A stretch of DNA of 64,000 bases from Mermis nigrescens (lineage: Eukaryota; Nematoda; Enoplea; Mermithida; Mermithidae): positions 1,316,411-1,380,410 of the forward strand of contig JAVLUZ010000511.1 in assembly GCA_036768485.1 (NCBI GenBank). The letters are read 5' to 3'. The notes under the pieces are model-generated. The model saw only the letters and a list, made by a program, of their open reading frames with translations, was not told the origin of the DNA and did no database searches. Below are positions 9,434-20,945 of this stretch, one piece after another. Each line of letters opens with the position of its first letter. Position 1 is the stretch's first letter. The translations under genes were made by a program, and so were the position numbers.

Positions 9434-12400
9434 CATCATAGGTAGCGCTGTGTAGCGTACCACATAATATACTTGGGTACCCCAACACCTGGGCACTCCC
9501 CCTACAGCTATAACGGGACACTTCTGGAAGGTGCGGTTTTTTTTAAAAGAAAGATAATAAAAAAATTCGCTGCCCGTGTTTTTTTGTTTTTCTTGAAACT
9601 CAAAATTGACTGTGTAAAGAAGGTGTAAAGTTTTTGTGTAACGTTATAACATAGGACAAATTTTGGGACCTTTTACTGCGGCATGTGGACAACTGAGTAT
9701 TGATGACTCGAAAGATTGAACAGAATAGGATAATAGAGGGATGAATTCTACAGATGACACTTTTTTTGTTTTTTGAAATTCGCATTATTTATCGAAACGC
9801 CAGTGTAAAGAGTGCGAAAATCTGAGGGTGAAAAAGCATTTTGGTCGAGTTTTTCAACCTTCCTATGTCCGATACTAACTCCGGTTATGAGGTTTTCAAA
9901 ATGTTTTCTGACAGAAATGTAGAGCGGATCAAGGGCTACATTCTGCATATAAGCAAAGTCCTGTATGCTCTATGGTGAGTTAGATCCTGGGGTTTAAAGT
10001 TTACACTCTAGTGGATGGTGTAAAAAACGGATTTTAACTAAGATTTCTCTGCCAAATTTTTCCGCTTATGAGTCAGTGCAAATCGAAGACAGCATTAATA
10101 AAGTGCCTCACAGGGCTAAACATCGCAGCAAACCGCATTTAAAAAAACGCAATATTGAGTTATTTATGGGGGTGTAAAGTTCGAAATCAGAGGTAAAAAT
10201 GGGCTAAAAAAACACGTTTTTTCCGAAGTTTGATTGATAAATCATGCCAAATAATTTTTGCAACAGAATTTTGGCACACAGGAATGTACTACGATTTAAA
10301 AGCTACAAATTGTACCAAACCGAATTTCTTTAAACTCAATGGGGAGTTCGGTACGGAATTTTAAAGTTTACAGTGTTCTAAATGATGGAAAAATACGTTT
10401 TTGTTGCGTTTTTTGTTCGCCACTTTCTCCGTCCAGAAGTCGGGATAAGTCTAATAGAATAAAAATAAAGTGCTTTATATCGGGTGCATGTCAAAGCAAA
10501 TTGTCTATACATTAATATTTAGCGAGTGTAAAGTCAAAAATTTGGAGTTTTAAATGCGTTTCTGTCTTGTTTTTTCTGCCTGCTTCTCCGGTTACGAGTC
10601 AGGGACACGTTTATCAAGTCTAGAAATGGACCAGGAATCAAATTTGATATGCCAGTCTGGCGCATATGTTTACACTCTACGGTGTTGTAAAGTAGTTTAC
10701 ACCAATTGTTAGTTTGCCCATAGAACATTATGTAGACTTAATTTTTTCATAAATATTAATCGTAATATCGGAACAATATCAAAATTACGAATCTGACTAA
10801 AATCTTCTTTACACTAGGTGTTTACATGAAGTTTACACTACATATATATTTATCTTCGTTTTTGAGCATTCCTGAAACCTAATTTTTTCTTGGAGCCTAG
10901 AAGTTTTCAAAGGATCAAATGTGAGACGTCACGTAGGCGCGTTTGTTTACATCCAACAGTGATGTAAAGTAGTTTACATTCATTGTTTATATGTCCTCAG
11001 ACCATTGTAGAGACATAATTTTTTCATGAATGTTGATCATAATATCCGAGTAATTTTTACACTGCATGTTAGCCTTTGTTCTAGAGCATTGCAAAAATCG
11101 AAATTTTTTCCTGAGATATAAAAATTTACAGGGAATGAAATATATACGTCAATTAGGCGCGCTTGCTTACACTCAGCAGTATTGCAAAGTGGTTTAAACC
11201 TAATGTTTATTGTCTTTAAAACATTATGGAGACTCATTTTTCCATAAATGTTGAAAGAAATATCGGAGCAATATCAAAATTACGAATCCGACTAAAATAT
11301 TCTTTACGCTATGTGTTTGTGTAAAGTTTACGTTACGTGTTAACCCTAATTCGATAGACTTGCAGAGACTTTGTAACTGAAGTCAAGAAATTTTCAAGGA
11401 TTCATATGTGAGACATCAATTAAGTGAGTTTGTTTACCCTCAAAAGTAATCTAAAGTGATTTAAAAATTATGTTCAAGTGTCCTTAGATCATTGAAGAGA
11501 TGTAATTTTGTCTTAAATGGGTTGCATTAAAGTTAAATCTTTCTTAGCCGTGTTTATAATATGTTTCACAAAATCTTGCACATGGAGAGCTATCGTTTAA
11601 TTGATGTAAATTGCCTGCAAAAGTGGTTTAAAATGAACCAGCAATCACACTACTGTGCACAGAAGTCGACAAAGATATACAGCTTTATTGTAATCATGTA
11701 CATTAATAAGCCGTAAACTGTTAGTATTCTCTACACCTAGTAGTTGTGTAAAGTTTGCACTATTCATTTGTTGTTAATATGTAGTCTATACTACAAATTT
11801 ATTTTACTACCAAATCAAAGCGTTAGTGTTCCTTACATTTGATATTTGCGTGAAGTTTTTGAATTTTTGCCGAAAATCTTTGCCTTCTAATTTACCAACA
11901 TCCCGCCTTTTCCATTTTCTTGAAGTTTAAAATCTTTTATAATTCTCTCATAATTTAATGGTAGGTTTTAACTTTAAGTTTCTCTTGGTTTACAACTCTC
12001 GCTTAGCAAGCTCATTTTTCAAAACTTTTTCATAGTGATCAGATTAGTTGCGTTTAGTTTGGAATTGGTGGACGGTCGTTATTTTATTACTCGGCTTAAA
12101 TAAACCAAGTGACTATCTTTTGATTATTTTCTTCATCGCAAATTCAAACACCCAATTTTCAATTTGAAAATTGACCCAATTTTCAATTTGAAAATTGATC
12201 CAATTTTCAATTTGAAAATTGAAAATTGGGTGTTTTCAATTTCAAAAGTCACAACACATTGTGCTTGTGTATTGATTGAGTGAGGATTTGCAATGTGAAT
12301 TCGTTGGTTAAATTTTTGTGCTTGATTATAAGTGAACTGCACATTAAGAAGAAATAACTTAATGCAGTTTTAATTTGAAAATGGATGGTGTCAATAAGGT

Positions 12401-12538
12401 TGTCTTGTTTAAAAAGGATAATGCTGATGTTAAGAACAATATTGTTTTCCGCGTTCTTGGACTGTTGTCATTATTGTGGCATGTTACTGATTGTGTTTAC
12501 TGACTGATGTACTGAAATCACGCTAATTAAAAGTAGTG
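9434..12538. repeat. GTGTAAAG/CTTTACAC-rich large repeat, copy A
   Basis: About 3.1 kb that is repeated, with many substitutions and indels, at 25415-27958. Both copies begin ATCATAGGTAGCG and end GCTAATTAAAAGTA. Inside, degenerate tandem units of roughly 215-285 bp recur (landmarks CATAAATRTTGATCGTAATATC at about 10747, 11027 and 11242), and each carries paired GTGTAAAG and CTTTACAC/GTTTACAC words. No long open frame and no transposase or reverse transcriptase was recognised. The family could be a non-autonomous transposon with many binding sites, or an amplified satellite-like array; the type is not settled. Confidence 0.7.
12148..12240. repeat. Short palindromic tandem repeat
   Basis: Three consecutive 24-bp units of CCAATTTTCAATTTGAAAAT, each a near-perfect palindrome, followed by a closing inverted piece AAAATTGGGTG. 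The array can form alternating hairpins. It lies in the part of the large repeat copy A that is missing from copy B. Confidence 0.85.
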
Positions 12539-12540
12539 TA

Positions 12541-13300
12541 CTAGCAAAGAAAAATGCTCCGATGGAACAAAAAAGATGAATATACTTGGAATTGTGGATT
12601 ATTATGGATGTAAAAGGAGGGGACTAGGAAAAATCTACCTAAAGTCGGAAAATCTGCTAAAAATCACACTTTCTCTAAGCAACGCAAAAAATCGATGTAT
12701 ATTCTGCGGCCTCTAAAAAAGTGTCTTTTTTAAATAATGTTCGAAGTTTCAGATAAGAGTGTATAAACGAAATCTATCAAGGTTACTTTTTAAATTGCTG
12801 GCACCTGATTGATAGAAAACTAAGAGGTATTGTATTTAAAGTTGTTTTGTTTTATGAGCATTATAGCAAGCAAAGCAGGAGCCGATTGATTAGTGCACAC
12901 AATCGTTTCGGGCATGCTAGTGTATCTACATTAAGTCTGTTTCAAGTCAACTTACGTGTTTCCTACTGTTTTTAACCAACCATGTCTTCAATTGTCTTCG
13001 ATGTTTGCTATTTCATTCAATTGGCTTGGAAGACTGTTAGTTTACTTAATATCATTTCCCATAGCTACTGCATAGCTAACGTGCTGCTGTTTCAATCATT
13101 GTTATGGTTGAATATTTATTTTAATCTGTTGGCCGCAGAATATACATCGATTTTTGCGTTGCTTAGAGAAAGTGTGATTTTTAGCAGATTTTCCGACTTT
13201 AGGTAGATTTTTCCTAGTCCCCTCCTTTTACATCCATAATAATCCACAATTCCAAGTATATTCATCTTTTTTGTTCCATCGGAGCATTTTTCTTTGCTAG
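12541..13300. mobile_element. TA-target inverted-repeat element, short copy 2
   Basis: A 760-bp element with inverted ends of about 170 bp (12541-12711 and 13131-13300), starting CTAGCAAAGAAAAATGCTCC. It is flanked by TA on the left (12539-12540) and TT, a decayed TA, on the right. The interior has no transposase and is shared with the copy at 27962-28779 in the same orientation, and with 5945-6008 in inverted orientation. Non-autonomous, MITE-like. Confidence 0.85.
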
Positions 13301-13359
13301 TTCATACATACGCGTACAGTTCAAAGTGATTTGCGTGGGCGTATATGCGTACGTATACT

Positions 13360-13490
13360 CAGCGTAACCCGGACACTTTAAGGCAGAGCCGGACACTATG
13401 CTTAAAGTGTCCGGCCGGACGACTTTTAGGTACCTAAAAGTGTCCGGCCGGACACTTTAAGAGTGCGGACACTTTAAGGTGCATCACCGG
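13360..13490. repeat. Cluster of CGGACACTTTA palindromes
   Basis: The word CGGACACTTT and its complement AAAGTGTCCG occur at least seven times in 130 bp, including the palindrome AAAGTGTCCGGCCGGACACT. The cluster is far more GC-rich than its flanks. It resembles the fold-back end of a transposon; no partner end was identified. Confidence 0.7.
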
Positions 13491-13499
13491 CCCAGTTTT

Positions 13500-14374
13500 C
13501 TGGTGCCTATTCTGCGTTGTAACAGCTTTTAGTTGTAAATCTCTTTCCAAATAATTTTCATAAAACACATATGTATTCAGGAAGAGTATAAAGAATCGCA
13601 TTAAATGAAAGTAATAACTGTCAGATTGTAACACAGAAAATGTAGCTTAATATAGACTATAGTCTGTTCCATTTCAAACTGCCCATTTTCTGCTGAAATA
13701 TTATTTGTTGTAATAAATTTTCAATGCTCAAATGACATCTTCAGTTATGTTCTCGTAACAGCTGGTTGCTTTAAACTCTTGTTATTGGTGTTTAATAAGC
13801 TTTGCTTAACATACATATGATGCATCTGAAAGACCGTCACAATAACCTAACCCGTAAAATATTCTGCTGCAGTAATAAGCCTTAAAGCGAAAATGAGCCG
13901 TTTGGAATAGAACAGACGAGTTTTTTCTATGATGGTACCCTTCGACTGCATAAACATTATGGTGAACGGTGGGATATTGTTAGTTAGAAAGATTTCAGCT
14001 TCTACTAGCTACCAGCAGGATACCGATTGAAGTGCTTAGAGCACCGCGAAAATAAGTTACTTATAGTTACTGTGATTGCTTTGGTTATTAAAGTAGATTA
14101 TGCTTTAGCCTACATCTTTCATCCAGTTTTGTCGTGTCGTGTGCGATAGGGTAAAGACCAAGCACGGAAAACACATTTTGGCATTGATGTAGCTGGTTCA
14201 CATTTGTGTTAAGATAGCCGCGTTATAAATACGTATACAGCAAGTAGTATTCGGTGAAATCTGCCACCTAACTGGTTCGAATTGAGTCAAGTCGAAAACA
14301 AATAGGCAGTGGCTCGGATTGTTTCTGTAGAGTGTAGATTCATGTGATTGACCAAAATATTGGTTCCAGCATTT
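13500..14374. other. Intergenic, no gene seen
   Basis: AT-rich sequence without a recognisable gene, RNA gene or delimitable repeat. Confidence 0.4.
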
Positions 14375-14377
14375 GAA

Positions 14378-14462
14378 ATAAGCCTAAGTAATGGGATGCG
14401 ACTCGCGTCGCTCGCTTCGTCTCCGCTCCGCTCATCGCATCCCATTACTCAGGCTTATCTTA
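14378..14462. repeat. Fold-back inverted repeat
   Basis: AATAAGCCTAAGTAATGGGATGCGA is answered about 35 bp later by its near-perfect complement TCGCATCCCATTACTCAGGCTTATC (one mismatch). The loop is GC-rich and full of CGCTCG/CGCTCC words. The stem is about 25 bp. It looks like a small fold-back element or a strong structural hairpin. Confidence 0.8.
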
Positions 14463-15955
14463 AACGCTGGCCGGGCACCAACATTTTAGTGCAGTCAGTC
14501 CATGATACCTACTGAGCCTAAGCCTAATAAGCAGGTAATCCAATGCGAAATATTACGAATACCTTGCGTTCTTTATCGAAATGAATCAGCGTTGGTCGAT
14601 TGATTAAGGTTCTGTGCTTTGAAGCAAGAGGTCCACGTTTTGAATCTGGTTGGCAGCGACTTTCTTCCGCTTCATCGGATGCTACGAACCGCATACACAC
14701 CAGGGCTGGCAAGGCTAGGTTTTTTGAATCTGAGTTTTGTGGGTTTTTGGTGCGGAAAATCATTGGGTTTTGGGTTTTTTGGGTTTTTTATCCACAGGTT
14801 ACCAATTTTTTTCAAATAGACTAAAATAAATACTGTAGGTGATTCAAATTGTATTTCCAATCTCTTTTTGTTTGCTTTATGCAGTTACTTTGACTAGTGA
14901 AAGCCAAACATTCTCAGTCTGGTCAACAATGCCCATGCTCAAAAATCTCAGCCCCTAGCTTACAACTGCCATCATTTCTAAGCATACTTGCAAGTGTGCA
15001 ATTTAATTTTATAGAAAAATGGTTACAAGAGTTAAAAATGAGTTAAAAATGAGAGCTAAAAAAGTTTAAAAATGGTAATTAGTGATCGACCGGGGCCCCG
15101 GCCCCGGCCTCCGGCAATCCCCGGCCATTTTTCAGTATCCCCGGCCCCGGCCGGGCAAGATCAAAAAATGGCCGGGGCCGGGAAAAATTTTAGTGTAATT
15201 CCTATTTTGTACAGGCTCTGATACTGGCATTTATTTATCAATAAGCAAGTGCTAATTTTGAGAACTGTACTGATTAGACCAAATGTATACTTACTTAGTC
15301 CTTGTTATAACTTTGCTACTGTGTATAAATGAGCTTTTACTGAATGAATGTTCAGGAAAATCTGCATGTTTTCGATTCCTCCACTTAATTTATTTAAACT
15401 AAATGCTACTTTTAACTCATTCATTCATAGCTATGGCTAAAAGATTTAGAGTTGACAAATACGTTCTATTTCTAGTTGAAAATTGTACGTTTTCAACAAA
15501 CTATTTTTACAGAAAACACTTTAACATTTAATTGAATGGGAACCGCATGCTTTAAAACGCGTTTCTTGTGTAATAGTTATTAGGACGGAGGTTAATTATA
15601 GGCGAATGTAAACTACGCTGCAGAATTGCGTCCGATCCGATAAACTAAATATGTCTCAAATAGTTTCCGTAAGGTCCAGAGTATGAGGGAGGGGTGAAAT
15701 CCCAAATTGGAGGACCAGAAAATTAAGTGGTGGACTATTATTAAGCCGACTCTATTTTGTTGTACGAGCTTCTTGTGCTTGTACAAAGATCTCCGAAAAG
15801 GTCTTTGTATGAGCTAACAAATTTTTGTAGCTATATTATATAAATATATTTTTGAACATACACATTTTCGCATACTATCAGTATGTGACAGTGTTTTTTG
15901 TACAATGTACCTTTGTATATACATGGACAAAGATGGTACCCGAGAAGTCTTTGTA

Positions 15956-18377
15956 CAGTTCTTGTCACGGAAATTGGCGAGAACGCAAGCGGCTGCTGTG
16001 ATTTACTACGATTGACCGAACTACAGTAGAACGTAATGCGCTGTTAACCGTAGCCACGCGTGTTCGGCCATAGAAAGATGCGTTCGGCGTTAGTAGATCG
16101 CAGCTAGCATATTGCGTTATTTGTCACACAAACGGTAAAAGAATTTATCAGTCTGCTTTGATTTTTGCATGCGTGCGTCTCAAAAGTGTGTGCATGCTGC
16201 AGGTCCATTTAGAGAAAAAAGGTAAAAATAGATTGGAATTTTCGTGCATATCATTATAATTCTCGTTTCCTCCATTGGAATCTCATCTAAGAGATAATGG
16301 GCATAAAAATGAAAGAAAATAGTATTTCCTGTGTGCGATCAATTGCATATTGCTCTGCCGCAAAAGAGCATTTTAAAAATTAATTTCAGGCTGAGAGCAT
16401 TCTGCGTTTTAAAACAAATTCATAGCCAATGAAGAGCAAAAGATTCAAAAATCATATAGGCCCAAAAATTTCTTTTGCCATTATTTATATGATTTTAAAA
16501 AGCGCATCTTTTTGACTAAATCAAAATTAGAAATGAAATCAAAGCAAATTGCTCTTATGTTTTGGACAAAAAGGTTTTTTAAAAAGGTATTTTCATTCTT
16601 CTACAAACCATATCTTCCACTATTATATTGCGAAATTGGGAAGAGAGAATGAATAGTGACTGTAAGCTCTAAGCTAGATAGAAAATTTAACAAAATAGTG
16701 AAATACAGATGAAAAATAGTTTTGCAAATTAATTGTACATCATCCTTAGTGGATCGCGGATAGTGGAATGAGATGACCTTCTTAATGCGTATATTAATAC
16801 AAACATATGGTATGCGTGTATTTTCTTTAACCAATCGGAGAGTAAAACGAGCAAGCCAGTGTAAATCGGAAAGATAAAAATAGCCAAACTGGGCCGTTCT
16901 TTTGACACAGGCATGGAAGAACGAAAATCTATTTTGTTGAAAAAATTGAACTAAATAAGCGTCTGAAGTGATTGGATAAAATAATTATACTTTTATTACA
17001 TAATTCTATATTAATATTTACATAATGATACAATTAGTAATATTAGAGGGGAACTGACATGGAATACGACTAGACGGGAATTTGAAAATTGATATTTAAA
17101 ATTAATTTTAAAATGAATGAATCAATTAATTAATGATAAACCTTTATTCGATTCCTTTATAGTTCTGAAAAGAATAATAAAATTAATCATATGTCATACC
17201 AGCACAGTATGGGAATTCTGGAGGGATGAAACCTAAATAATATTGTTTTAAAAACACTGTTGATGCTCCTTCCTTCTGGCCACAAATGGCCATGGGGGGC
17301 TGTGACCTCAGAAGTTGAAATACATACCCCTCCAAATTACTGTAGACCCCAGAATTCTATTTTTAGTTATACTTTTGGCGATTTACCTTATTCTAACCTC
17401 CTAGAATTTAGGTGCTGCATATTTAAAATTTTTGTTACATAAAATAAAGCTAAATAATAAATATCATTATGCCTTTAAGCTACAAGATTGATAAAAAGTT
17501 CCTCATTATCCGCTTTCAAAAATATTTTGTATCTTCGCTTTTTTCATTTATTTATGATATGTACATCAATAATATATTCAGTTCAAAAGTGTAATACATC
17601 ACATAGTGTCTGTCTCCTCAGGCAAGCATATCGCTCAAAAAATATTGCCCGTTCTATTATTTCGCGCAAATTTTATTCTGACCAGCCAGCTTTTCTTCGC
17701 AATTTATCTTGTTCAATTAAAGTTTTTATATATGTGTATCTACCATTTGTATTTATTCTATTCAGCGGACATACGCCTAAAAATGTAATAAAGGCAAGGT
17801 TTGAAAACAACAACAAATTTTTACCTCCTCCTGATATTTTAATACACTAGCTCACAAAGATTTCGCTCGCGTTCCTGGGTCTATATGATTTTTTAAATCT
17901 TTTGCTCTTCATTGGCGATGAATTTGTTTTAAAACGCCGAACGTTCTCAGCCTGAAATTAATTTTAAAATGCACTTCTGCGGCAGAGCAATATGCAATTG
18001 ATCGCACACAGGAAATACTATTTTCTTACATTTTTATACCCATTATCTCTTAGATGAGATTCCAATGAAGGAAATGAGAATTATAATGATATGCACGAAA
18101 ATTCCAATCTATTTTTATCTTTTTCTCGGACTGGACCTGCAGCATGCACACACTTTTGAGATGCACGCATGCAAAAAATAAAAGCAGATTGAGAAATTCT
18201 TTTTACCATTTGTGTGACACATAACGCAATATTCTAGCGGCAATCTACTAACGCCGAACGCATCTTTCTATGGCCGAACACGCGTGGCTACGGTAAAAGC
18301 GCTTAGGTTCTACTGTAGTTGGTCAATCGTAGTAAATCACAGCGGCGCTGTGTTTGCAATTTCCGTGACAAGAACTG
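15956..18377. mobile_element. TA-target element with ~500-bp inverted ends
   Basis: Ends CAGTTCTTGTCACGG at 15956 and its complement at 18377, flanked by TA (15954-15955 and 18378-18379). The inverted repeats run to about 16465 and from about 17875 with high identity, so the arms are about 500 bp each. The centre (16466-17874, about 1.4 kb) contains only short unrecognised frames; the longest is 17488-17850 (120 codons, hydrophobic and AT-rich). It is a non-autonomous element, mobilised in trans if it was mobile. Confidence 0.85.
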
Positions 18378-18389
18378 TACATTTTGTAC

Positions 18390-18829
18390 CCGTGTTTTTT
18401 TGTACACGGTCCGTTTGTGCATGTACAAAGATGGTCCCCAAAGTCTTTGTACATTTTGTACACACAAATTTTTGGTTACTATAATATGGTACAGTTAGCG
18501 ATTTTAGTGTGGTAAGACAAGGTCTTTTGACTTTTGATTGTGTATTTTAGCTAATTTCTGGGTTTCTAACGCCAAAAATGACTAAAATTGTCTCAAAACG
18601 GCGCGAAGCGCTAAAAATTTGACATTTTTCCATTCTAAATACAAAATTTTGCCATTTTAAAGATATATAGGACAGACAATTTTTCATATCGGAGCAAAGC
18701 GCCGAAAATTTTTGGAATTTTATACCTTTACAGATTTTTATCTTCCCAAAAATCTTTGTACATGTGCAAAGATAGTCCTGAAAAGTCTTTGTACATCGAG
18801 AAAAATCTTTGGCGAATAAAAAAACACTG
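18390..18829. mobile_element. hAT-like MITE, young nested copy
   Basis: A 440-bp copy (CCGTGTTTTTTTG ... AAAAACACTG) with a perfect 8-bp duplication TTTTGTAC (18382-18389 and 18830-18837). It is inserted in an older copy of the same family. It carries the palindrome GGCGCGAAGCGC. Confidence 0.88.
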
Positions 18830-19169
18830 TTTTGTACATGCAAATTTTTATACTTTAATATGGTACAGTAACGATTTCAGTGTGGTAGAACATAGTTTTT
18901 CAACCTTTTAGTAGTGTATTTGGCTAATTTTTGGGTTTCTGAATATTTGACATTTGTCCATTTTTCCATTCTAATCGCAGTGTTGCTTATTACAAGATTT
19001 AATTCGCATATTACAATTTTTGTAATATTTCTGATTTTGTAGTACAAGTTGTTTTAGCTTTCTCAGTGGAGTTTTATGTGTGATCCATCAAAAGTTCATT
19101 AGAAATTTCGGCACTTCGCGCCGAACTAATATATCAACTAAATTCAGGCCGAATTATCACATTTAGAAG

Positions 19170-19345
19170 CACGGTCTTTTTGTATTCGGCGAAGATTTTT
19201 GCTGATGTACAAAGACGTATTAGGACCGTTTTTGTACATGTACAAAGATTTTTGAAGAACAAAAACTGTAAAAAGGGATAAAATTCTTCATTTTCAAATT
19301 CTACCATTTTAAAGATTTTCAGTGGGGTAAGCGGCTGCAAAAATG
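19170..19345. mobile_element. hAT-like MITE fragment
   Basis: A partial copy starting CGGTCTTTTTGTATTCGGC and carrying the TGTACATGTACAAAGA word. Its other end is missing. The flanking GGCACTTCGCGCCG at about 19110 belongs to the same family text. Confidence 0.6.
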
Positions 19346-19349
19346 AAGC

Positions 19350-19640
19350 CGCTTACCCCCTTCACCTGAAAATGGCCGAGAAATATACATGTAACACGGG
19401 GGTTTTGGCCATCCACGCTTTGAAGCCTCGAACTTCCTTGAAAAGTCAGAAAATATTTGACCACCCTCCTTCATTTTTGGCGAAAACCTGCGCTTTTTTG
19501 GCTATTTTTATGTGTTTTTACCATTTTTGATCTAGTCGATAACCCCCTCCTTCTGAAAATGGAGAGGGACCTCTACCCTAGATTTCCAGCCGTGACATGT
19601 ATACTGAGGGACCCTCAAAATTTTAAGCGATTACATGCAT
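19350..19640. repeat. G/C-run repeat family (CATGTAACAGGGG ends), copy
   Basis: A segment with CCCCCTTC, GGCCATTTT and CCCCTCC runs, bounded by an ATACATGTAACACGGGGG phrase. Relatives are at about 200-380, 23950-24190, 29800-29885, 32650-32890, 39740-39930, 40010-40480, 49015-49240, 56890-57010 and 60835-61070. Boundaries are approximate and duplications were not identified. Confidence 0.55.
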
Positions 19641-20842
19641 GTTTTATAGTGATAGTTTATCTATTTACTCTAGCTCACATTCTAAAATAATGTATCACTT
19701 CGTGAAATTCTAATAGTTAGGTACACTTTTGCCATACTAAAAAATTAAGTTCAAAAAATTCAAAAGGTTTTCACCAAAAATCGTCTGACAGCGACTTATG
19801 TCTTGGACCCTGAGGGGTAATACCCCTCCCCTTATGGGAATGTGTGATGTCTCATTTATTACATCCAATACCTATTGCATCCAATCGCTACAGCAGCAGT
19901 AGAAGTAGCGAAGATTCAAAATGATATAGAGTGTGCTAATAGAAGCGACATAGACTTTATTGATGATTCAGACAATGAAACACTGGACTAAATTTGTTTC
20001 TTGTGACATAAATAGTAATAAAACTTGATATGAAAAGGCGCACCTAACTTTGCGCTTGCCATTTACTGCTGAATGGAGTAGTTACGCTCATTATTTCTTT
20101 TCCTATGCCCACCCCAAGTATATATGTGTCATGCAATAATATTTTCCTTGTCTGACCCCAGGCCAGCCCCGGCCCCGGCCGAAGTCGCCCCGGTCGATCA
20201 CTAATGGTAATCCATATTTCCTAATATTTTTGTGAGAGCCAGTGCATTTTTTGATTAAATTCTGGTAATGTCCGAGCATTGAAGAGAAAGATGCATACAT
20301 AGAAAGAAAGAAAGAAATTTTATTACTAATAAACCAAAGTGATAAAATACGGAATGACGAGTTACATAATAGATACAAATTAGTAATGGGATATGCGAGT
20401 CAATGTAATGACAATTTTTACGTGCGCCCCACAAGATGTCTAGATAAATCAAAGTTTACTAACCTGGATTTAAATATGTTTAATAAATAAATTTAATAAT
20501 AATTTAATAAATATTTTAATATTAAATCATATATTTAAATATTTAAATATACGATTTAAATATTTAAATATTTAAATGTGTCGCAATGAACGATCGATTT
20601 TGTTGTTGGATTTCAGTATTAGCTGAATAAAGTTGTTGCTCTTTGATTGTTTTGTGTCTTGCAGCTGTTGGAGGTATTCCCAGCTACTGTATGTAGCTCT
20701 AGTTGTCATTTCCATAAAAAAACCCAATAAAACCCCAATAAAACCCAAAAAACCCCAAAAACCAAAAAAAACCCAGAAAAAACCCAAAAAAACCCAACAA
20801 CCCCAAATTCAAAAATTTTTAATCTGGGTTTTTCCATCTCTG

Positions 20843-20945
20843 ATACATACGCCTTTACAATGTTACTATCTTAATACATACGCCTTTACAATGTTACTAT
20901 CTTAATACATACGCCTTTACAATGTTACTATCTTAATACATATGC
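20843..20945. repeat. 31-bp tandem repeat, about 3.3 copies
   Basis: The unit reads TACATACGCCTTTACAATGT followed by TACTATCTTAA and is repeated three times almost without change before decaying. It starts at the right-hand target copy of the outer hAT-like element. Confidence 0.9.

Larger units (their letters stand above)
15889..18990. mobile_element. Old hAT-like MITE copy, split twice
   Basis: The MITE starts CAGTGTTTTTTGTAC at 15889 and runs to 15955. It is interrupted at a TA by the element 15956-18377, continues with CATTTTGTAC, is interrupted again by a younger copy of its own family (18390-18829), and resumes at about 18838 with the expected family text until it fades near 18990. Removing both insertions and one target copy each restores a continuous family sequence, which is direct evidence for the order of events. 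Confidence 0.75.
15079..20203. mobile_element. hAT-like element with GC-rich CCGG ends
   Basis: Ends TAGTGATCGACCGGGGCC on the left and its complement CCCCGGTCGATCACTA on the right, flanked by a perfect 8-bp duplication ATGGTAAT (15071-15078 and 20204-20211). Next to the left end are repeated GGCCGGGG/CCCCGGCC words. The ends are nearly those of 52728-54499 (TAGTGATCGTACGGGG), so both belong to one family. The inside is largely occupied by later insertions (15889-18990). No transposase was recognised. Confidence 0.85.
14701..20842. mobile_element. Outer hAT-like element hosting nested insertions
   Basis: Left end CAGGGCTGGCAAGG at 14701 and right end, read inverted, CAGAGATGGAAAAA at 20842. 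Flanks ATACACAC (14693-14700) and ATACATAC (20843-20850) form an 8-bp duplication with one mismatch. G3T6-like runs (GGGTTTTTT) follow the left end at 14738-14802, and their complement precedes the right end at 20716-20835, which supports pairing of these ends. All of 15079-20203 lies inside. No transposase was recognised. The end match is imperfect, so the pairing is likely but not certain. Confidence 0.55.

Noticed and set aside
17488..17850. 120-codon frame in the centre of the 15956-18377 element, considered as its transposase
   Set aside because: Hydrophobic, AT-driven composition and no DDE or DNA-binding features; too short for a transposase.
20716..20835. AAAACCC/GGGTTTT runs considered as telomere-like repeat
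   Set aside because: Spacing is irregular, and matching inverted runs at 14738-14802 next to paired ends with an 8-bp duplication fit a transposon subterminal region better.
20843..20945. 31-bp direct repeats considered as a CRISPR-like array
   Set aside because: Units are head-to-tail without spacers; it is a plain tandem repeat in a eukaryotic context.
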